From Thermoproteota archaeon (GTDB taxonomy: Archaea > Korarchaeota > JAOZGF01 > JAOZFZ01): a stretch of DNA of 11,697 bases. Position numbers and translations under genes: made by a program. The stretch covers positions 1 to 11,697 of the forward strand of contig JAOZFT010000014.1 in the NCBI GenBank assembly GCA_027492035.1, written 5' to 3'. The notes beneath the pieces are model-generated. The model saw only the letters and a list, made by a program, of their open reading frames with translations. It did not search any database and had not been told where the DNA came from. Positions 1-7,304 of the stretch are shown piece after piece (positions within the stretch are counted from its first letter, which is position 1; each line of letters opens with the position of its first letter).

Positions 1-49
1 ACGCTGTTTACTGTTTGGGTTTGGGACTTAAATTCGTGACGACTAGGCA

Positions 50-477
50 TGAGGAGATGCTAAAAACACCCTTAAATCTATTCTTGGAGAGGTTAAAAGG
101 GTTACACCTAGAAAGGAGATAGACTTAACCCATTACCGTGAAGCCCAAAAAGAATGGCTTTAAAGGGTTCAAGAAGGCAGCTAAATCAGATCAGAAACCC
201 ACCCATCCTCTTCGCCTCATAAAAGATGTAAGGGGTTTCTTCCCGAGAGACTCAATTACCTGTGCTGATAGAGGCAACACAGCTGTGTGAGCTGCATATA
301 TGAACAGGGGTTACGGTCCAAGAACCTATCTGTGAGCATCAGAAAATGCAGATAATCGCAGTTGTGTCGAACGACCAGGCGTACGGGGTGATAAAGGGGT
401 CCCAGAAACTCCTTTTTAACGAGAGATACGAGGAATCAACATTCATAGATGTTAAAATCCACCTAGGGTCAACTTAA
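50..477 (+). pseudogene. Decayed thiamine-diphosphate-dependent enzyme (acetolactate-synthase-like), middle and C-terminal parts
   Basis: Pieces of one protein can be read in three successive frames. From about 53 a frame reads GDAKNTLKSILGEVKR, like the end of the middle domain of acetolactate-synthase-type enzymes. After a TAA near 174 and a frame change, 181-332 reads HPLRLIKDVRGFFPRD, then CADRGNTAV-stop-AAYMNRGYGPRTYL-stop-AS, the start of the ThDP-binding domain. From 346 another frame reads IIAVVSNDQAYGVIKGSQK and NERY...FIDV, the region after the diphosphate-binding motif. The GDG...N motif that binds ThDP and Mg is absent, so roughly 50 residues were lost near 340-350. Both TGA stops (about 279 and 333) fall where I recall relatives having Trp (inference), which would be TGG to TGA. 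With stops, frame changes and a catalytic deletion this cannot be functional. The gene probably started left of the window. The substrate of the ancestor cannot be told. Confidence 0.75.
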
Positions 478-479
478 CC

Positions 480-1017
480 CTTAATCTTTAGTTTAAGTGC
501 TTTAATGTATCCCTTTCTTGTTGTAAAAACTTCTTTGAAAACATCAGATTCTAGAAGGGTTAGATCTTGCCTAGTAGTGACTCATATGTATCTACTTTAG
601 CTTTACAAGGAAAACAACTCATATTCAGATATTCAACGATCACTTACCCTCTTCCTTCATCTTCCATTCATTTTTTTGCTGTATATTGCAAATTTTTTGT
701 GGATCCATCGTCGTTCACCTCTATTCAATTAATTCCCTACTTGCTACACTTTCTATTTTTTAGCTGGATGGCAAATTAACTTTTACAGTTCGTGGCTCAT
801 ATGAAGTAAGAGTGACACAATTGGTTTGTCTTCTCTACCCTTTTTCAGCTTTATGATTACTTACATTTTTAATCTATTTATTTCCAAATGCAGTGGTTAG
901 TTAACTTTTCCTCATGAAGTTTTCTGAGACTTGGAACCCCTTTTTGATTATTCTACCTTATAGGCGTTTCAACAGCTTCTGCTCTAAGCTTTGGGCTAAA
1001 GGCTCAAGCCCTCTACT
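480..1017. other. Gene-poor AT-rich stretch
   Basis: No convincing gene lies here. The plus-strand reading at 567-779 is low-complexity, rich in Ser, Phe and Tyr, with no ribosome binding site, and looks like chance translation of pyrimidine-rich DNA. On the minus strand a 22-residue reading at 640-708 has a good Shine-Dalgarno and is listed separately. A 15-nt sequence at 854-868 recurs at 1685-1699. The stretch may hold decayed remains of the minus-strand gene that follows. Confidence 0.5.
640..708 (-). CDS. Possible 22-residue small ORF with strong Shine-Dalgarno
   Basis: Minus-strand ATG at 708 runs to TGA at 640 and encodes 22 residues beginning MDPQKICNIQQK, mostly polar and charged. 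Its only support is GAGGTGA (minus strand, 721-715), six bases before the ATG, a nearly ideal spacing. There is no homology I recognise. It could be a real small protein, the start of a decayed gene, or chance. Confidence 0.2.
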   Translation of the reverse strand: MDPQKICNIQQKNEWKMKEEGK

Positions 1018-1803
1018 TCATATTTTTCTAAATTTTCTTACATTTCTCTTAAGAGAATTTTGGATGCAAATTACCCAGTAGAGCGGGGCTGTTTTTACTT
1101 TCACGTAATCTAATGCTCCCTTAATTGATTTTCTGACTTTAGAACTTGCTACCAAATCAACTCTGATTGAAAACTCATGTAACCCATAAAGATAAATATT
1201 CCTGGAATCCTTGAGAATTACATCTCTAAGTTCAGGAGGTGGATTAGCAGGGATTTTTACAATGTTTTTTTCCCCTCTTTGAAGGCAAAGAACTTTGGTC
1301 CTTCGAAAGACCACTCAATCCCTAAAATCAACCATCTCTCTCCTAGATCCTTTAAATAGTCCTTAAGATGAGTTCTTCCTCTCTCTTTGATGTAGGATCC
1401 GACCTCTGGTGGGCCGTAACTTGCTTTTTCTTTCTTATCCCAAATATGAAAAAAGACTTCTTTACTTGACTTATCAATCCCAATTAAATAGTGAAATCTG
1501 TCAAGACGGCTTCTTCCACTAAGATATGTGTTTCCTCTCTTAGCGGTACTTTCTTCAAAGTTTAGGGCAATCTTAGCCATAATAAGGTTATAACCTTTTC
1601 TTTTAGCAACTATTTCAGGTCCTTTCCATCCAAGAGCACCTCTCAATCCTACGTCACGCTTTAGAGCACAAATTTCTAATACTTTGATTACTTACATTTG
1701 GTTTAGTCTCTAAACTTACTGCCTTGGGATCTCTTCTAATAGTATAAACTGGGTATCTTCGTTCCCATAAATCTTCTCGAAACCCTTTTTTTGAAGTTAT
1801 CAT
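1018..1803 (-). pseudogene. Unrecognised protein, about 260 residues, split by two apparent frameshifts
   Basis: Three minus-strand readings join into one plausible protein. The first (1803-1654) starts at ATG with MITSKKGFREDLWERRYPV and contains RRDPKAVSLETKPN. The second continues from about 1690 with VLEICALKRDVGLRGALG and runs to 1257, ending WSFEGPKFFAFKEGKK. The third picks up at about 1270 with EKNIVKIPANPPPELRDV and ends at 1018. The second junction is a run of seven T (plus strand, 1265-1271), where one extra base restores the frame. The first needs removal of one A near 1687-1690. Composition is well mixed, with aromatic and charged residues, as in a real globular protein. I do not recognise the family. 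RRDP followed by LETK could be read as a PD-(D/E)xK nuclease core, but that is weak. Joining the first reading to the rest is less certain than joining the other two. Confidence 0.55.
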
Positions 1804-2250
1804 AAAACACTGTGAATTTCATAGAAATAGTAGGGCCATAAATATCCCATATTAGAATTATATTACCAGTCATATGGATGATAGAAACGATTGAAAACAA
1901 GTGGATGATAAAAAAAGTAGTTGTAGTAATTACTACAGCAATAATTTCATAAAATAATTGAAAATATTGCAAAGTCTCTCTATCACCATTTACCACCATA
2001 GGAATGCTCAGGCTTTAAAGTTCATGCTTCTGGTGGTTATTCATGGCTTTTTATGGTGTTAGGATGTGAAGATTTCTTTTAATGTTAGTGGTGTCTTAAA
2101 GCCGGGGGAATTAAGCTGTTTTGTGTGGTAGTGAATCGTGAAAAATGGATGTTTGTCTTGAGGGATCCGGGTTTTTGGGTTCTTTGCAACTCTCTTGTTG
2201 GTGTTGCTTTTTCAGTTTACTTTTTCAGGGGTTACGTAGGGGGTGAGTGG
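1804..2250. other. Intergenic, no supported gene
   Basis: The minus-strand reading 1736-1999 is strongly hydrophobic (Ile/Thr/Phe-rich) and overlaps, in another frame, the better-looking N-terminal piece of the preceding gene, so I treat it as spurious. A plus-strand reading of 39 residues near 2148-2267 (MFVLRDPGFWVLCNSLVG...) looks protein-like and partly hydrophobic, but overlaps the ATPase 3' end and has no Shine-Dalgarno. No terminator or RNA gene is evident. Confidence 0.4.
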
Positions 2251-3459
2251 TTATGTTATTACGGCTAGGAAGAGTGGTAGTGTTTCATGGTCTAGTATTG
2301 TCACGTTTTTTGGGTATTTTCTGTGTGGTTTGCCGATTTTGACTTCGATTTTTAAGTTGTCGGCTATGCAGTCTATTTCAAAGGAGTTTCTGAAGTAGTA
2401 GATGGTGTTGAATTTTCTTTGTAGGTGGGATTGAACAATCCATTCGTACATGGCGCTTTCCAGGTATTTCTCTCCACACCACATGGATAGTGTGTTGGCT
2501 ATGAATTGGTCTAGAAAGAAAATTTTTTTCTCTTTCCTCCATGTCACTTTATTCTTCCATTTGTGGAAGGCTGTGTCTACAATGAACAGGTTTCTTAGAA
2601 CTTCTATGTAGTCTTGAACTGTTTTGTATGAGACTCCAACGTCTCTGCCTATGGTTGAAAAGGAGAGTGGTGAGGGTGCTTTTCTAAGTAGGCTGGAAAT
2701 TATTTCCTTGGTGAGTTGCAGGTTTTTCCCTGCCTTTAAAATTTCCCCTTCGAAACTAGCTATGAATTGCTCTTCAGCGGTTGGATCTTGGTTTATGGAG
2801 AGGGGGAAACCACCTGTAGCTAGGTAAACATGGAAGAAATCAGTTATTTTGTCTACTTTTCCCAGTAGGCTTTCCATGTCTCTTTCAAGGTTTCCAGTGG
2901 TTTCTATTTTAACTCCGTGAACCTTTAAGAATTGTCTGAAGGAGAGGGGCCTGACAAGAATTGTTTCCCCCTTTCCTCTTCTACCTGGGAAGAGCTCTGT
3001 TTCCCCTTTTAGTTTAAGGGAGGAGGAACCAGTAATGGTTAACACGTCTTTTCCAAATAGTCCGAGGTCTATGTACCCTTTTACAATCCTCCACCATTCC
3101 GGTACACTGGTTATTTCATCTAGGAAGATGTAGCTTGTTGTCAGTTTTTCAGCCCTTTTAAACTGCAGGTATGTGTCTATGAGTTTCTTTAGGGAGTGAA
3201 TGTCTGGGGTGAAGTCGCAGTTGAAATAGAAGATTTGTTCGCTTTCAATGTTTTTTAACATTTTATGTATTAGAAGTTTTAAACCTGTTGTTTTACCTGT
3301 TTGTCTGGGGCCAAGGATGAAGTTTAGGGAGAAAGGTTTTAAACTTATGTCTTTTATCCACTCTGGAACCCATTTAATTTTTGATTTTTTCCATTTCTCA
3401 ATTACAATGTCTCTTGCCCCGCTCCACCACGGGTTATGTTTTCCGATCAAGTTTCTCAT
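2251..3459 (-). CDS. AAA-type ATPase with DUF4143-like C-terminal part (402 residues)
   Basis: A P-loop ATPase of the archaeal AAA/DUF4143 group. It shows Walker A GPRQTGKT (50-57), Walker B YIFLDE (110-115), a sensor-1-like TITGSSS (141-147) and the PGRRGKG loop (158-164) typical of the group. A winged-helix-like segment follows (about 268-295, IGRDVGVSYKTVQDYIEVL), then a C-terminal EID...IEVK pattern (361-374) like the PD-(D/E)xK fold core of DUF4143. Length is normal and every motif is intact. The ATG at 3459 follows an AT-rich promoter with no Shine-Dalgarno, suggesting a leaderless or nearly leaderless message. It is transcribed away from the mevalonate operon and stands alone. Cellular role is unknown; such ATPases are abundant in archaeal accessory regions. 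A decayed relative lies at 10761-11400. The family call is strong, the function open. Confidence 0.88.
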   Translation of the reverse strand: MRNLIGKHNPWWSGARDIVIEKWKKSKIKWVPEWIKDISLKPFSLNFILGPRQTGKTTGLKLLIHKMLKNIESEQIFYFNCDFTPDIHSLKKLIDTYLQFKRAEKLTTSYIFLDEITSVPEWWRIVKGYIDLGLFGKDVLTITGSSSLKLKGETELFPGRRGKGETILVRPLSFRQFLKVHGVKIETTGNLERDMESLLGKVDKITDFFHVYLATGGFPLSINQDPTAEEQFIASFEGEILKAGKNLQLTKEIISSLLRKAPSPLSFSTIGRDVGVSYKTVQDYIEVLRNLFIVDTAFHKWKNKVTWRKEKKIFFLDQFIANTLSMWCGEKYLESAMYEWIVQSHLQRKFNTIYYFRNSFEIDCIADNLKIEVKIGKPHRKYPKNVTILDHETLPLFLAVIT

Positions 3460-3468
3460 AATAGAATT

Positions 3469-3503
3469 AAAATTTCTAATATTTTTTAAATATTTAGAAT
3501 TTT
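3469..3503 (-). promoter_or_regulatory. Imperfect inverted repeat in the ATPase promoter
   Basis: AAAATTTCTAATATTT and AAATATTTAGAATTTT flank a TTT centre, with 13 of 16 positions complementary. It lies 10-44 bases before the ATPase start and contains the most TATA-like sequence there. It could be the TATA/BRE region, an operator, or simply AT-rich DNA that folds by chance. Confidence 0.3.
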
Positions 3504-3554
3504 TATTTCTTATAATTGGAAAGGAAAGAGAGAGACAGGGGAAAGGAAGAATGC

Positions 3555-3609
3555 TTTATTTTAATAAAAGAAAATTTTCTTTTTTAACTGGTTAAACTTT
3601 GCGGGGGAG
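3555..3609 (+). promoter_or_regulatory. Candidate promoter, 18-bp palindrome and Shine-Dalgarno of the mevalonate operon
   Basis: TTTATTTTAA (3555-3564) is a fair archaeal TATA box, placing a start of transcription near 3590. Immediately downstream is a perfect 18-bp palindrome, AAAAGAAAA/TTTTCTTTT (3566-3583), well placed for a repressor competing with the basal factors. GGGGGAG (3603-3609) is the ribosome binding site for the TTG at 3615. Function of the palindrome is inferred from position only. Confidence 0.4.
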
Positions 3610-3614
3610 AGGCG

Positions 3615-4832
3615 TTGTATTTAACGAAGGAGCAGGAAAAGATGTTGGATGGTGAAAGGGGGGAGGGTGTCAGGTTTGCAATGGAGGTTGTCACAAGGGT
3701 GGGGGACATATACGGCGCTGAGAAACTTGTTCAAATATCAAGTTCCCATGTGCTTGGCCATTACAGCTCCCTACATGATGCCGGGGTAGAGATGATGGAG
3801 AGGTTCACAGGTTCAAAGGCTTCATTCAGGGTCCCTACAACCGTTGACCCCATCAGCATTGAACCAGAAAGATGGAGGGACCTTAAGATTCAATCAAGCT
3901 ACGCTGAAAAACAAATGCGTTTAACCAATGCATTGATGGGTTTAGGAGTTATTCCAAGCTTTACATGTACCCCCTACGAGTGTTGCAATGTCCCTAGGCA
4001 CGGTGAAATTTTGGCTTGGTCTGAATCTTCAGCTGTAGCCTATGTGAATTCAATTGTAGGGGCAAAAACGAATAGGTTGACAGCTGGCCTGGATGTTTCA
4101 TGTGCAATCACCGGTTTAACCCCATACTTCGGTCTCTTAATACCTGAAAACAGGTTTGGCCAAGTTTTAATCGAAGTAAAGAAGAGGAAATTAGGGAACC
4201 TGCATTTCCACACGATCGGTTACATAATAGGTAAAACTGTTGGTAACAGGATTCCAGTGGTGACTGGTTTACCATTGGATGCAAAAAATTATCAGTTGAA
4301 GGGTTTAGCTTCAGCAGCTGCTTCAAGCGGTTCAGTTGCCCTTTTCCATGCAGTGGGTATATCTCCGGATGCCAGAAATGTGGATCAAGCCTTTGGACCA
4401 AATGAATTGGAGGATAAAATTGTGATAGATGAAAGTGGTATAAGGGAAGCTGAAGATGAAATAACTACTTCAAGGGAAAACCCAGATTTTGTAGCTATAG
4501 GTTGTCCACACTACTCCATCCCTGAATTGATTGAGTTAGCCCATATGGTTAAGGGTAAAAGGGTGAAAAGAAATGTTGAGTTTTGGGTTTACACCTCTAA
4601 ACACGTTGCAGCTTACATTCGAGAAATGGGGATCCTTCAAACAATAGAGGCTTCGGGGATAAGGGTTTTAACCTCTACATGCGCCGTTATTTCACCTATT
4701 AAGGAGTGGGGTTTTAAGGTGATGATGACGAACTCAGCTAAGTTTGCAAATGTTATACCTTCAGAGCATAAAATAGATGTTTACTATGCACCCCTAAAGG
4801 ATTTAATAGAATATGCAACCAAGGGGGAGTGA
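3615..4832 (+). CDS. Phosphomevalonate dehydratase large subunit (aconitase X catalytic domain)
   Basis: Large subunit of the aconitase X family, which in archaea dehydrates (R)-5-phosphomevalonate to trans-anhydromevalonate 5-phosphate in the modified mevalonate pathway, in the cytoplasm. The 405-residue length and N-terminus MYLTKEQEKMLDGERG fit the family. Candidate iron-sulfur ligands are Cys118 (TCTPYE), Cys297 (GCPH) and Cys356 (TCAV). The NSIVGAKTNR segment (145-154) and the HVLGHYSSLHDAG region (45-57) are conserved-looking substrate-pocket sequences. The start is TTG, five bases after GGGGGAG. The small-subunit gene follows after one base, the usual arrangement. The family also includes bacterial cis-3-hydroxyproline dehydratases, but those often fuse both domains, and the archaeal split form argues for the mevalonate role. 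The partner decarboxylase of the UbiD family and other pathway genes are not in this window. Confidence 0.92.
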   Translation: MYLTKEQEKMLDGERGEGVRFAMEVVTRVGDIYGAEKLVQISSSHVLGHYSSLHDAGVEMMERFTGSKASFRVPTTVDPISIEPERWRDLKIQSSYAEKQMRLTNALMGLGVIPSFTCTPYECCNVPRHGEILAWSESSAVAYVNSIVGAKTNRLTAGLDVSCAITGLTPYFGLLIPENRFGQVLIEVKKRKLGNLHFHTIGYIIGKTVGNRIPVVTGLPLDAKNYQLKGLASAAASSGSVALFHAVGISPDARNVDQAFGPNELEDKIVIDESGIREAEDEITTSRENPDFVAIGCPHYSIPELIELAHMVKGKRVKRNVEFWVYTSKHVAAYIREMGILQTIEASGIRVLTSTCAVISPIKEWGFKVMMTNSAKFANVIPSEHKIDVYYAPLKDLIEYATKGE

Positions 4833-4833
4833 A

Positions 4834-5265
4834 GTGAAGGGGAAAGTAGTGATCAGGGGGAGGTGTATTGTTAAGGGGGAAGCTGTGGGAGAGGCCCTTG
4901 TAACTAAGCAGCCGTTCATGTTCCCCCATGGAATTAACCCTGAGACAGGGGAAATTATCGATAAAAGACATGAATTGTTTGGTTTGAATATGAAGGGGAA
5001 GATATTTATTTTCCCATATGGGAAGGGGTCAACAACCGGGTCCACATGGATACTGGAGACGATTAGATGTGGCAGTGCACCGGCTGCCATGGTTAACTTG
5101 GAAACAGAGCCTGTAATCGCAACAGGTGTTATCTTAGGCGAACTACTTTACGGTGTGAGGATACCTGTGATGGATCACCCTGACACTGACATCTTCCAAA
5201 AAATAGAGACAGGGGACCACGTGAAAATCGACGCGTACAAGGGAACAATTGAAGTGTATAAATAG
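4834..5265 (+). CDS. Phosphomevalonate dehydratase small subunit (aconitase X swivel domain, DUF126)
   Basis: The swivel subunit that closes over the large subunit to form the active site. It contains PFMFPHGINPETG (27-39), the GKGSTTGS motif (63-70) whose serine is the expected active-site residue of this family, then RCGSAPAAMV and the ATGVILGELLYGVRIPV stretch. I chose GTG 4834 over an in-frame ATG at 4813. GGGGGAG (4823-4829) sits four bases before the GTG, and the product then begins MKGKVVIRGR at the first beta strand as expected. The ATG would overlap the large subunit by 20 bases with no ribosome site. The resulting 143 residues is a normal length. The stop of the large subunit lies one base before the GTG, so translation is very likely coupled and the subunits made in equal amounts. 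Confidence 0.92.
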   Translation: MKGKVVIRGRCIVKGEAVGEALVTKQPFMFPHGINPETGEIIDKRHELFGLNMKGKIFIFPYGKGSTTGSTWILETIRCGSAPAAMVNLETEPVIATGVILGELLYGVRIPVMDHPDTDIFQKIETGDHVKIDAYKGTIEVYK

Positions 5266-5307
5266 TTTATGCAGTAACAGGGAATCTTGAGGGAAGAGAA
5301 TTGAAAG

Positions 5308-5709
5308 TTGATTAAATTGATGGAAGTGGTAATGGAGAAGGTGCTGTATTTTATTGGCTATGTCACCGGGACTTATTGTTCCATGTTGGTGAATGAATTA
5401 ACACTTGAAAGGGTGGGGCATTACATTGGAGTATTCTACAAATTAGTGGGTTTGAAAATAAATAGGCCTAAAGTGAATGGTGAAGTAAGAATAACAACAA
5501 AGGAGGATTGTTGGTTCTACAGGTTTTTTAAGCCTCCCTATAAAGTGTGTAGGGCATTGTTTGGGTTTGACAGAGGTCTTGTACATGGACTCAGTAAAAA
5601 ACGCTTTGAACATTCCTTGATGAAAAGCCTAGCTTTAAATGCTGAATACTGTGAGTTTCATACAAGAAAGGTGAATCTAGAGGAGAAGGGTAACTACATT
5701 TTCCACTAA
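5308..5709 (+). CDS. Small cysteine-containing protein, V4R-like, third gene of the operon
   Basis: A 133-residue protein starting at TTG 5308 (in-frame ATGs at 5320 and 5332 are alternatives; no Shine-Dalgarno decides between them). It lies 42 bases after the dehydratase small subunit on the same strand, so it probably shares the transcript. The C-terminal half reads CRALFGFDRGLVHGLSK, then NAEYCEFHTRK. This resembles the V4R (4-vinyl reductase) small-molecule-binding domain, where a Cys precedes a GfxxGl helix and the domain closes with a GDPYCEFE-type strand. The N-terminal 45 residues look helical. A thiazoline-carboxylate-hydrolase-type or related family is the main alternative. I infer a ligand-sensing or accessory role, perhaps linked to the dehydratase, but nothing in the sequence fixes a function. 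A short hairpin directly follows the stop. Confidence 0.55.
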   Translation: MIKLMEVVMEKVLYFIGYVTGTYCSMLVNELTLERVGHYIGVFYKLVGLKINRPKVNGEVRITTKEDCWFYRFFKPPYKVCRALFGFDRGLVHGLSKKRFEHSLMKSLALNAEYCEFHTRKVNLEEKGNYIFH

Positions 5710-5774
5710 CACTTTCTAAATGACTTAGTGTTAAAGATGTTTTTAATGTTCAGGAAGGAGGTAAACACCTTTTT
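5707..5774 (+). terminator. Two candidate 3'-end hairpins after the mevalonate operon
   Basis: TAACACT (5707-5713) pairs with AGTGTTA (5727-5733), overlaps the stop codon and is followed by TTTTT. Further on AAGGAGGT (5755-5762) pairs with ACCTTTTT (5767-5774) around a four-base loop (eight pairs, two of them G-T), followed by a T-rich tract. Either could help end the transcript, although archaeal termination mostly needs only T tracts. Confidence 0.35.
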
Positions 5775-5846
5775 AAGGGTTTTTCTTCTTGCGTAGAAAT
5801 CAGAGCTTCTACCATTCCTCTTTTACTTTACAAGCCCTTCTTAAAC

Positions 5847-6807
5847 TTATAACGGGGTAGTTCCTCTACTTATGAATGAGGAAGTAGAGTTTTTAGTTAG
5901 GAAATCTATTACTATTAAAGTGTTGTGCAGTTCGTAGAAGTTGCATCCGACGCAGTACCAACCTGTTTTACCCCTCTTTTTGCTCCAATGGTGGCAAAAT
6001 ACACTGTTTCCATAAAACTTTTTTATTGTAAAGTCTATGTTTCTGCAAGCTTCATTTAGATGCTTTTTCTCCCCTGTTGCTTTAAACAAGTCGAGAAGAG
6101 CCATGGTTGCAAGGGCTTGAATTGACAAGTATAGAATTTCCTCTTCCTCCTGGTTGATGCATCCATTCTTTCTCTTTAACTTGTCCAGGGAATATTTAAC
6201 TGTTTCTGTTCTTTCAATATATTCTGTGTTACTAGTAGACGTATAGGCTTTGCTAAGGGCTGAGAGAACTGTTAAGTTGGGGAGACCCACTAATTTGTCG
6301 TTACCCCTGGATTCACGGTAGTATTCTCCGTTAAAAAAACATTTTCTAGTTCACCGAGAATTTTCTTCCCTGTTGACAGATAAAATTTGTTGAGGGAGCT
6401 CTTGAGCCCTGAGCTGTACATGAAGCAACCAAGGGCAACTGTAGCTGAAACAACAGTTGAACCATAAAGAAGGGGAACATAGCCCATATAGTGACCTTCA
6501 CCTTCACTAAGAAATTAACGGATAGGTTGACAAGTTTATTTACGAAGGAGTAGAAATTTTTTCTTCCGATTTGATAGGCTTTAAACAATCCCAGGATGCC
6601 GAGGAAAGATTCCTTGAGAGTTTCTTGGTCGAAGATACCCTTAAGTGAGATTTTTATGCATCTGTTAACTGTTTCATAGGCCATCGCCAAGTGTTTCTTC
6701 TCAGCTAATCCCCTTTTCTCCATTTCGAAGAAGAGAACAGGTGCCCACGCTGTTACATCTCCAAAATGGTTACTCCATTCCCCATTGCCAAGGTAATGTT
6801 TCTTCAT
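5847..6807 (-). pseudogene. Alpha/alpha-toroid-like protein, about 320 residues, split by two apparent one-base deletions
   Basis: Three minus-strand readings join smoothly. The first (from ATG 6807) begins MKKHYLGNGEWSNHFGDVTAW and runs to SVNFL near 6512. The second continues EGEGHYMGYVPLLYGSTVV to GELENVF near 6340. The third continues NGEYYRESRGNDKLVGLPNL to 5847, ending GWYCVGCNFYELHN and a short tail. One extra base restores the frame at each junction; the second is a run of seven A (6333-6339). Repeated hairpins such as LGILGLFKAYQIG, LTVLSALSKAY and LSIQALATMALLDLFKATG are typical of six-hairpin glycosidase or terpene-cyclase-like toroids. I cannot name the enzyme. An in-frame extension upstream of the ATG (VDLLEHCENIIITS, back to a stop at 6889) also looks coding, so the true start may be non-standard or hidden by another indel. 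There is no signal peptide. Gene neighbours give no clue. Confidence 0.55.
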
Positions 6808-7304
6808 TCTGTTAAGTGTATCAGTTAATACTTTTTTTGTAGATGTTATTATTATGTTTTCACAGTGTTCAAGGAGATCAACCCCCTTTTAAACTACTTC
6901 TCTCTTAGAAGTTAAATAAACACAGAGTTCCTCATGAATTATAGGTTACAAAACAAATAAAAGAAACGCTAAAGATACTGTTTAAAAATGAGGAATCTCG
7001 TAGAGAGGGATTAAAAGTTAACTCCTCATTACATGTTTCCGGTGTATTGTATTTTGTTACGGGCTTGAGACACCTTGTCGCAGTTGAGGCCGCCATGACC
7101 CAGGAGTTCCTTTCCTTTAATAAGAACCCTTCATGATTGTGTTGGTTTCTAAAGGTATACTCGCCTGGTTGTAGTTAATACCAGTTGCTTCTTCATGAAG
7201 TCTATAATCTTGTTTAGAGACAAGATTTAAACAGTAACATTAACTCTTTCAGGTTACAATAGATTTTTATTGTTTAAGGGGGTTTCTCTTTTACTTGATG
7301 TTTC
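6808..7304. other. Intergenic region with a GC-rich island
   Basis: After the probable N-terminal extension of the preceding gene (to about 6888) no gene is supported. About 7063-7115 is much richer in GC than its surroundings. Several frames on both strands stay open there (for example GLRHLVAVEAAMTQEF on plus and KELLGHGGLNCDKVSQ on minus), but none has a start signal or recognised family. I found no tRNA T-loop or paired stem set. It could be a small RNA or a gene remnant. A regulatory palindrome is at 7206-7227. Confidence 0.4.
7206..7227. promoter_or_regulatory. Perfect inverted repeat, candidate operator of the TrmB operon
   Basis: AATCTTGT (7206-7213), six bases, then ACAAGATT (7220-7227): a perfect 8-bp dyad, 78-99 bases before the TrmB start at 7305. 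TrmB-family regulators bind dyads of this size and often control themselves. An AT-rich TATA-like TTTTTATT (about 7263-7270) lies between it and the gene. The regulatory role is inferred from symmetry and position. Confidence 0.4.

Noticed and set aside
279-335. TGA recoded as Trp (or selenocysteine/pyrrolysine readthrough)
   Set aside because: The same gene has a TAA, two frame changes and a deleted cofactor motif, and intact genes in the window (for example the dehydratase) use TGG for Trp and TGA as a normal stop.
567-779. Plus-strand 70-residue ORF
   Set aside because: Low-complexity Ser/Phe/Tyr composition, no ribosome binding site and no recognisable domain; likely chance.
1257-1314. 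Programmed ribosomal frameshifting at the A/T runs
   Set aside because: No stimulatory structure or conserved slippery-site context is evident, and the same kind of change recurs in unrelated genes, which fits indels or sequencing error better.
1736-1999. Minus-strand 87-residue hydrophobic ORF
   Set aside because: Ile/Thr/Phe-rich translation of AT-rich DNA. It overlaps in another frame the better-supported N-terminal piece MITSKKGFRED of the adjacent gene, and no Shine-Dalgarno is present.
2148-2267. Plus-strand 39-residue reading MFVLRDPGFWVL...
   Set aside because: Protein-like in composition, but it overlaps the 3' end of the intact ATPase gene, lacks a ribosome site and matches nothing I know.
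3248-3595. Plus-strand 115-residue ORF opposite the ATPase N-terminus
   Set aside because: Antisense shadow of the ATPase coding frame, which contains intact Walker motifs.
7063-7115. tRNA or 5S rRNA gene in the GC-rich island
   Set aside because: No T-loop GTTCRANNC, no acceptor or anticodon stem pairing, and no match to the 5S sequence pattern could be found on either strand.
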